Assembly: GCA_020342235.1 (NCBI GenBank)
Contig: CP073212.1
Coordinates: 1,984,001-2,048,000 of the forward strand
Source: Saccharomycopsis phalli
Taxonomy: Eukaryota; Ascomycota; Saccharomycetes; Ascoideales; Saccharomycopsidaceae
Reading direction: 5' to 3'
DNA: 64,000 nucleotides
Shown here: positions 58,667-64,000 of the stretch, in pieces
Layout of the letters: the number at the start of each line of letters is the position of its first letter
How positions within the stretch are numbered: position 1 is the first letter of the stretch
Position numbers and translations under genes: made by a program
The notes under the pieces: model-generated
What the model saw: only the letters and a program-made list of their open reading frames with translations
Databases searched by the model: none
What the model was told of the DNA's origin: nothing

Positions 58667-59263
58667 GTTATTATTAATTTAAGGCTATAGCTATACTAGG
58701 CTCCCAGAGGATATTTTTACTTCGCCGTCTAAGACTAAGGACAGTGCTGCTATGTAGTCGTTGAAAGAAAACTCTGCAACAGAGATAAAAAATTTTCGAC
58801 TGTGTCGTAAGCTAGCGTTTCTCTCAATGGCTTCCATATCTTACTATTGTAGATATTCTTATTCTTGTTACTATACTAGCTATTTCCTGTCCTATTTATA
58901 TTCTTTCTGAGATGCCTTCAGTTATCTTTATCTCATGACATCATTATTAGTATGACCTCATATTATTATCAGTTCACTATTAGTATGACCTGATAACTTT
59001 ATTAGATTGCTAATACTATGACCTCATACTCTTAATATACCATAAACAGTATGATATCATGGTACTGAAGGATTGCTATTTCTCAATACCAGCTTATTTA
59101 TCATGCATGATGTATTTCACCATGCATTAACTCCTTCAACACTTTCAGCACTTTCAACAGACTGGAGCTTGTAAATATGTGAGATAATGAGCTTTCGCCT
59201 AGATCTTTAGAGGTGACTTGAGCTACACCATCCTCAGGGTACTAGCACGGTAGCCCTCCTAAC
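58667..59263 (-). mobile_element. LINE-like family B copy, split by an LTR
   Basis: Two parts, 58667-58802 and 59165-59263, which join into one family B 3' segment (terminal GAGCCTAGTATAGCTATAGC, TTAAATTAATAATAA tail). Short duplication GAGATT at 58661-58666 and 59264-59269. Interrupted by LTR-E. Confidence 0.8.
58803..59159. mobile_element. Solo LTR, family E, 5-bp target duplication GACTG
   Basis: 357 bp, plus strand TGTCGTAAGCTAGCG...CAGCACTTTCAACA, flanked by GACTG at 58798-58802 and 59160-59164. Orientation not settled. A related fragment begins near 61384 (TGTTGAAAGTATTGAAAG). Confidence 0.85.
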
Positions 59264-59482
59264 GAGATTAAGACTAAGGGGAACAAGGAAGAGGAGAAAG
59301 AGAGAGAGAGAGATAACATAAACCCAGTAAAAGATATATTCATGGAGAATGATATAAGCAAACACCGTATCTGATGTAAATTCGTAGTATGCACTGAACA
59401 GTTCGGATTGTTCAGTGAGAAATGGCAACAAATACTTCAGAATTCGAGATGAGTGGATGACAAATGCCTAAGACACACAATC

Positions 59483-59811
59483 TGACGTACATAGTGTAGT
59501 CTCTTTTCCGTTGGGAACTTTGCACTGGTAGTAATAAATAAATAATAAGTAGCGGTGGTGAGCTCAATAAGATACGTGGTAGTAGTGGTAGTGCCAGGCT
59601 ATCTTACAGACGTAAACTAGATATATGTTGAACTAAAGATCTTCAAGCCCAAGCTACTATCTTGTATACCTGCAACCCTCACATATATGTGTCCACTAGG
59701 TGATGGCGGAGTCATACTATGCTTCATCATGGATCGGCGTCCATGGTTCCCATGTTGCCCATTCTGTATATCACGTGATATTCTTCTTATATCATACTGT
59801 GTATGATATCA
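59483..59811 (-). mobile_element. Copia-type solo LTR
   Basis: 329 bp matching the copia LTR at 62786-63117: minus strand TGATATCATACACAGTATG ... GTATACAAGATAGTAGC ... CACTATGTACGTCA. Confidence 0.8.
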
Positions 59812-59865
59812 ATTACTACTAGTGCGCAGTTCCCCATCAGAGAAGTGGCTACACCAAGTTCGTCA
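59812..59865 (+). mobile_element. Inverted 3' fragment of the copia LTR
   Basis: ACTAGTGCGCAGTTCCCCAT + CAGAGAAGTGGCTACACC + AAGTTCGTCA. It is the LTR 3' end in the opposite orientation to the adjoining solo LTR, giving about 53-bp inverted ends to the pair. Confidence 0.7.
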
Positions 59866-60033
59866 ATTTCCCTTTGTTTGGGTGGCATTTCCTTGTTCTT
59901 CCTTAATGAGAATGTAATGTCGGCATTACGGTACACCCTGCAAGAGACATGCCTAGCACAAGGTAGCACGTATGGTGAGTTTCACGTATTGGTCATATAC
60001 TGAAGGGAGAGCACCGGTAATTTTCCCCTACAA

Positions 60034-60460
60034 TGTAACGAGAATTGGTCAGATCAACTCTGGCACGTGATAATTTCACGTGCCAGGTCAAAGGTCATGA
60101 ATCCATCTAAAGATATTGGAGGGGAATGAATATAAGCCTCCACAGTAGTGACAAAGAGTATTATATTATAACGAAATTAGTTCGGGCTAATCGTTATAAC
60201 ACTTATAATCCTTATTCAACAGCCCAAGGCCTGTTGACTACAATGTATAAGTTGTAAGTTGAGCTGAGAATACCAGTGCCGTTCATTTTGTTCTCTTATC
60301 TATTTATCATTCTCTTAAATAGGGTAAACTTAACATTATCGTCTACGTGGGAATTATCAGGCCTCCTTGACCATTCATCCATTACCAAATCATTATCACG
60401 TGACATGTCCACATGACCATATTATCACGTGAAAGGTCTACTTGACCTTATATCGTTACA
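60034..60460 (+). mobile_element. LTR-F copy, upstream
   Basis: Starts TGTAACGAGAATTGGTCAGA, has the CACGTGATAATTTCACGTG palindrome, and ends TATATCGTTACA. Direct repeat of 60945-61233 in its first half; the second half has diverged. Confidence 0.6.
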
Positions 60461-60936
60461 TAAGTTAAGTTAAGTAAGTATATTTAGTTCTGTATTTAGC
60501 TATATATTGTCTCCGGAAACACGGTGATTCGACAGATATATTTTCACTCAGGAACATCCTGAGGCAGCATTCTATTGAAGAAAACCCTTTATAACCCTAA
60601 ACGGTTATATGGGCTGAAAAACTTCAATGGGAGCAGTGTTGTTAGTGGTTTAACGTGACTGGCTATTGGTTATGCGAGAAGCCTGGCCATCCTTCGGCTA
60701 AATGCCGGCGCTATCCGGCCGCTGAATCTCGTGACGATGGGCGCACGACTCGTCGGGGTCGTTCATTGCTCGTTTGCGAGACTTCCTTGTATTGCCCTTC
60801 TGAGGCGTAGTGTGCTCTTTCTGGAGACTTTCTTGAGTATTGGGGCGGTTTGGTGGGGCTCGAACCCGGTAACTACCTCATGATGCGCCCTCCATAAGGC
60901 ATGAGGTGTTTTCCATTCGGCCAAACCTCCTGCCCC
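60458..60936 (-). mobile_element. SINE-like retroposon, copy 3
   Basis: About 479 bp, almost identical to copies 1 and 2. The longest 3' tail of the three contains ACTTAACTTAACTT repeats. Flanked by ATATCGTT at 60450-60457 and 60937-60944. The tail overlaps the last three bases assigned to the upstream LTR-F, whose end probably formed the target. Confidence 0.85.
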
Positions 60937-60944
60937 ATATCGTT

Positions 60945-61233
60945 TGTAACGAGAATTGGTCAGAACGACTGTGCACGTGAAATGATCACGTGTACAGCCA
61001 TAAGGTCAGGGATCCAGCCAAAGATATATGCAGGGGGAATGGGGAGAAGCCATGAGAGGAGTGACAATAAGTACTATATATAAGAGCACAATAAAGGGGT
61101 AAGGAGGATTAACCTGATATTAAGGGAATCTTAATACTTCTTACAACTTATACTGTGTAGTTAACATAAGAATTACTTGACTATTCAGCATAATAAGTGT
61201 GTTAACGAGAGGTTCTGATTATTTCTCGTTACA
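60945..61233 (+). mobile_element. LTR-F copy, 14 nt upstream of tRNA-Glu
   Basis: 289 bp from TGTAACGAGAATTGGTCAGA to TTATTTCTCGTTACA; perfect terminal inverted TGTAACGAGA/TCTCGTTACA; internal CACGTGAAATGATCACGTG. It stops exactly 14 nt before the tRNA-Glu gene. Confidence 0.75.
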
Positions 61234-61247
61234 ACAAAATGCAGTCA

Positions 61248-61319
61248 TCCGATATAGTGTAATGGCTAGCACGGTGCTCTCTCACAGCGCAGATCGGGGT
61301 TCAATTCCCCGTATCGGAG
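61248..61319 (+). tRNA. tRNA-Glu (anticodon CUC)
   Basis: 72 nt, TCCGATATAGTGTAATGGCT start, anticodon stem GTGCT/AGCGC with loop CTCTCAC (CTC), T-arm CGGGG-TTCAATT-CCCCG, end TATCGGAG, then a T-rich terminator. No intron. Confidence 0.95.
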
Positions 61320-61383
61320 TATTTTTTACAGAATGTGTTTAGTAATTGTCGTTATGAAGAATTTGACGTACATAGTTCGTATT

Positions 61384-61862
61384 TGTTGAAAGTATTGAAA
61401 GAGCTAATGCATGTTGAAATACATCATGCATGATAAATAAGAGTGTACTAAAAGATAGTAATCTTTTAGTACCATGAGGTCATATTATTAGTGGTATAAT
61501 ATTATGACGTACATTAGTGAAATGTACTTATCCTATCAGAGTTGTTGGTCTCGTAACCACGATTATTGATGGTGTGGTTACAACCGGATGGAGCAGTATT
61601 ACCCTACCTATAATACCTTATAAAAGGGATTTACTGCCTCCAAGTTATTTAGTTCAGAATTTTATATACAGAATGCATATTACGGTATCTATTGAAACAA
61701 TGTATAATTGTTATAGTAGCTACTGATAGTTCTGTGCTCCGAACCTACAATATAATTTATTTAATATTGTGGGGCCGTATTTACGTATTAAGTTTTTCCT
61801 TATGATTGATCACAGTCTAAGGTTTTTTGTTAGTACATCATATTAGTATGAGGTCATACTAG
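61384..61862. mobile_element. Decayed retroelement DNA (LTR-E fragment and possible other LTR)
   Basis: 61384-61480 matches LTR-E (minus sense of 58803-59159) with TTGAAATACATCATGCATGA. The stretch 61543-61749 (TGTTGGTCTCGTAACC... TTATAAAAGGG ...GAACCTACA) has LTR-like ends and a TATA box but no duplication. Boundaries uncertain. Confidence 0.45.
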
Positions 61863-62141
61863 TAATGACCTGTTGTAATTTGGAAAGTCTTTCTTTAGCT
61901 GACATCTTTGATAAACTCTTTGTGGGCACATTGCCTCTTATTTGTAGTCCTCTGATTAGCTACCGCGGTTACTTCATTTAAGTAAACACGTTTTAGGTAA
62001 ACACGTTTATGCAGCCTCAGATTTTAAACATCACAACACCTCATATCTTACTGAGCTCACTACTACTACTATTACTTATTATTTATTTATTATTAGTAGT
62101 GCGAAGTCCCCATCAGAGAAGAGACTACACGAAGTATGTCA
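61863..62141 (+). mobile_element. Copia remnant: ORF 3' end, UTR and LTR 3' part
   Basis: TTGTAATTTGGAAAGTCTTT and CTTTAGCTGACATCTTTGAT match the end of the copia ORF at 63409-63480 in opposite orientation. It is followed by TGTGGGCACATTGCCTCTTA of the UTR and, after a deletion, the LTR 3' part ending CTACACGAAGTATGTCA. About 40 bp after the AAACT of the ORF end are deleted. Confidence 0.8.
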
Positions 62142-62211
62142 GAAACCGTACAGATGGCAGCTAGACTACAAAATCTACAGCTTACTTCTCTTATCTCTTA
62201 TTGTCGTAGTT

Positions 62212-62543
62212 TATAGGTGTAGCCTGATTAGACATAGTATTACAGCAAACTATAAACTACTTAATTGTTTGTTTTGTTCCTTTAGGATTTGGATAACCGG
62301 AATGGGTTGTGCTAGATATAGATATCCAGCTGAATTGATCTTGTGATCGTTAATGTTTGTAGCGTAATGTCGGCCTTCTTATAGAGAACGCCGATCCTCC
62401 TAAGAGGTTGTTGTCCTTTAATCAGATGGTGGTTACCATTGATCGACGGACGCGCTACTGTATTCTGTGGCTGAGTCCGGTAAGCTACTCCGAACTCCTC
62501 CTTGAATACTAGACCTATTCTGCCGTGGTTGTTAACCACGACA
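62212..62543 (+). mobile_element. Solo LTR, family C, 5-bp target duplication CTTAT
   Basis: 332 bp, TGTCGTAGTTTATAGG...GTTAACCACGACA, flanked by CTTAT at 62207-62211 and 62544-62548. The best preserved copy of the family found at 41390 and 42556. Confidence 0.92.
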
Positions 62544-62601
62544 CTTATATAATATACCAACTTCACAAAACTGGACCAGCTCACCCTATAATGCAAAAAA
62601 A

Positions 62602-62674
62602 TGCCCTCACTCAGATTCGAACTGAGGATCGCCACATTACTAGTGTGGCGCCTTACCAACTTGGCCATAAGGGC
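62602..62674 (-). tRNA. tRNA-Thr (anticodon AGU)
   Basis: 73 nt on the minus strand: GCCCTTATGGCCAAGTTGG start, anticodon stem CCACA/TGTGG with loop CTAGTAA (AGT), T-arm CTCAG-TTCGAAT-CTGAG, end GAGGGCA, then a seven-T run. No intron. Confidence 0.95.
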
Positions 62675-62688
62675 TGCATATCTGAGTA

Positions 62689-62785
62689 TGTAACGAGAAT
62701 TGGTCGGAACAATTGGGCACATGCCGAATTGTCACGTGCCAAGTCAAAAGTAATGATTTCATCTAAAGATATAGATACATCGAAT
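62689..62785 (+). mobile_element. LTR-F copy, 14 nt upstream of tRNA-Thr, split by copia
   Basis: Starts TGTAACGAGAATTGGTCGGA. Only its first 97 bp are visible, because the copia element begins at 62786. The remainder should lie beyond the right edge. Confidence 0.7.
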
Positions 62786-63117
62786 TGACGTACTTAGTGT
62801 TGTCTCTTCTCTGATGGGGACCTGTAACTAGTAGTAATAAATAAATAATAAGTAATAGTAGTAGTGAGCTCAGTAATATACGAGGTATTATTGATAGTGC
62901 CGGGCTATCTTACAAACGTATACTATATTTATTTTGAACTAAAGATCTTCAGGTCTAAACTACTATCTTTTATACCTGCATCTCTCACATATACGTGTCC
63001 ACTGTGATGTGGCGGAGTCATACTGCGTATCATCATAGATCGGCGCCTATGCTTCCCATGTTGCTTATTCCGCTTATCACGTGACCATCTTCTTGTATCA
63101 TACTCCGTATGACGTCA
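62786..63117 (-). mobile_element. 3' LTR of the Ty1/copia element
   Basis: 332 bp. The minus strand begins TGACGTCATACGGAGTATGA and ends CACTAAGTACGTCA; TATA box GGTATAAAAGATAG. A polypurine tract (AAAAGAGGAGAAA, 63118-63130) directly precedes it, confirming this boundary as the 3' LTR start. Confidence 0.9.
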
Positions 63118-63130
63118 TTTCTCCTCTTTT
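63118..63130 (-). other. Polypurine tract (plus-strand primer) of the copia element
   Basis: AAAAGAGGAGAAA on the minus strand, immediately next to the TG start of the LTR. Confidence 0.8.
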
Positions 63131-63239
63131 AATTTCAAAATCGCTGTTTTTCCTTCCAATATTGCTGATGTTTCCTTCAACATCTGTGTGTGTCCGTCGA
63201 AAGATTTTTCAATTTGTGTTGTGATGATTAAAATTCGAG

Positions 63240-63365
63240 ACGGCATTAGCTACCGGCATTGGTTAAACGGCATTAGCTAAACGGCATTAGCTAAACGGCA
63301 TTACAATACTCCGTAGCTAAATGGCATTAGTTAAGCGGCATTACGACACGCCGTTGCTAATAAGA
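63240..63365 (-). repeat. Short repeats in the copia 3' untranslated region
   Basis: About seven GCCGTTTAGCTAAT-type units on the minus strand, between the ORF stop and the polypurine tract. Confidence 0.8.
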
Positions 63366-63408
63366 GGACTATAAATAAGAGGCAATGTGCCCACAATAAG
63401 TAAGTAGT

Positions 63409-64000
63409 TTACCTATAAGATAAATAAGTTAATACAAACAGTTTATCAAAGATGTCAGCTAAAGAAAGACTTTCCAAATTACAACAATTTGCGATAATTT
63501 TTTCCATCTCATCGCGCGCTGTCTTGGTCGTCCATTTCGTCAAGTGATCTGCTGGGTTCATGTTTCCTTTGATTTGGAATACTTCCACGTCATATTGCTG
63601 TATGAACTCCTTGATGTATTGTAGCATCTGTTGACTTATTCTGTTGAATGCATTTAGTTTGTAGTTTGTGATATTTTTCACTACCGCCAAATTATCTTCG
63701 TAGATCTTGATTTTGATGTTTCTTGCTCCAATGCCGCGTAATATTGAGTATATGTTGGCGACTTGGAAGAGTCCGTCTGTCAATGCCACCATCTCTGATT
63801 CCGTTGTGCTGACCGCCGCTCGTTTCTGGATGTGACTTTTCCAATCTACCAATTTGCTGTTTAGGAATATAAGGAATCCGGTTACACTTCTTGGGTCAGT
63901 TATGTTTCCTGTTGCGGCGTCGACAAAAAGTTCTATCACGTAATCCTTGTTGTCTTCTTTTCTTTGTTTCAGGTATTCTATTGGGATTTTGTTGGAGCAT
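63409..64000 (-). CDS. Ty1/copia polyprotein, C-terminal RNase H part (continues past the edge)
   Basis: The frame is open to the right edge, with about 197 residues visible; the in-frame GTG at 63939 is not a start. Seen: the RNase H acidic residues in ELFVDAATGN, STTESEMVAL, IYEDNLAVV and NMNPADHLTKW, plus RSVTGFLIFLNSKLVDWKS and KRAAVSTTESE, which are hallmarks of copia-superfamily polyproteins (VTGYVFLLGGGAISWKSK-like arrangement). It ends DIFDKLFVLTYLSYR, then a 3' UTR with repeats, a polypurine tract and the LTR. No stop interrupts the visible part, so this copy could be recent. Confidence 0.9.
   Translation of the reverse strand, partial: CSNKIPIEYLKQRKEDNKDYVIELFVDAATGNITDPRSVTGFLIFLNSKLVDWKSHIQKRAAVSTTESEMVALTDGLFQVANIYSILRGIGARNIKIKIYEDNLAVVKNITNYKLNAFNRISQQMLQYIKEFIQQYDVEVFQIKGNMNPADHLTKWTTKTARDEMEKIIANCCNLESLSLADIFDKLFVLTYLSYR

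Noticed and set aside
59483-59865. MITE with about 53-bp terminal inverted repeats
   Set aside because: The left 329 bp match the copia LTR end to end, and the right 53 bp are an inverted LTR fragment. No flanking duplication was found.

Overview
This is nuclear DNA of an ascomycete yeast (Saccharomycotina) outside the Saccharomyces family. Reasons seen in the sequence: mostly intronless genes; the few introns are 39-60 nt with CTAAC-type branch points close to the 3' splice site; Reb1-like (CGGGTAA) and Cbf1-like (CACGTG) promoter sites; a U6 gene with a downstream B-box; a respiratory complex I subunit (NDUFA6); and a DNAJC9-type J-protein. I cannot name the species. About 20 protein genes, three tRNAs and U6 occupy roughly half of the window. 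The rest is intergenic DNA rich in minisatellites and retroelement copies.

Layout. 0-19.7 kb: AGX1, DNAJC9-like, a HAL4/HAL5-type kinase, SED5, an orphan membrane/coiled-coil protein, NDUFA6-like, tRNA-Ala, RIC1, the four-exon COF1 and a possible dynactin p22/p24. 19.7-31 kb: gene-poor, with PRP6 and decayed LINE/LTR copies. 31-48.5 kb: RRB1, a PQ-loop protein, a GPI-type wall protein, a Zn2Cys6 factor divergent from SSH1, and a ferric reductase. 48.5-56.8 kb: an A+T-rich block with U6, SPC19-like, a YNL011C-type CofD-like protein, RNase H1, SSP120 and a spliced phospholipase B. 56.8-64 kb: a nested retroelement graveyard around tRNA-Glu and tRNA-Thr, ending inside a Ty1/copia element that runs off the right edge.

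The most interesting content is the mobile DNA. (1) Three nearly identical ~460-bp elements begin with a tRNA-like head with A and B boxes, end in an A+T-rich tail and are flanked by 8-11 bp target duplications: a young tRNA-derived SINE, a class rarely reported from budding yeasts. (2) A second family has constant 3' ends with (TTA)n tails, variable 5' truncation and 8-14 bp duplications. It behaves like a LINE, and its 3' end resembles the SINE 3' end, suggesting a SINE/LINE partnership. (3) One LTR family has termini exactly 14 nt upstream of both tRNA-Glu and tRNA-Thr, as expected for Ty3-like targeting. (4) Nested solo LTRs carry perfect 5-bp duplications.

The host genes are single-gene units with no operon-like logic. 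Several share short divergent promoters (COF1/19.1 kb gene, Zn2Cys6/SSH1, U6/SPC19). CACGTG lies about 40-55 bp upstream of the ATG of many of them.
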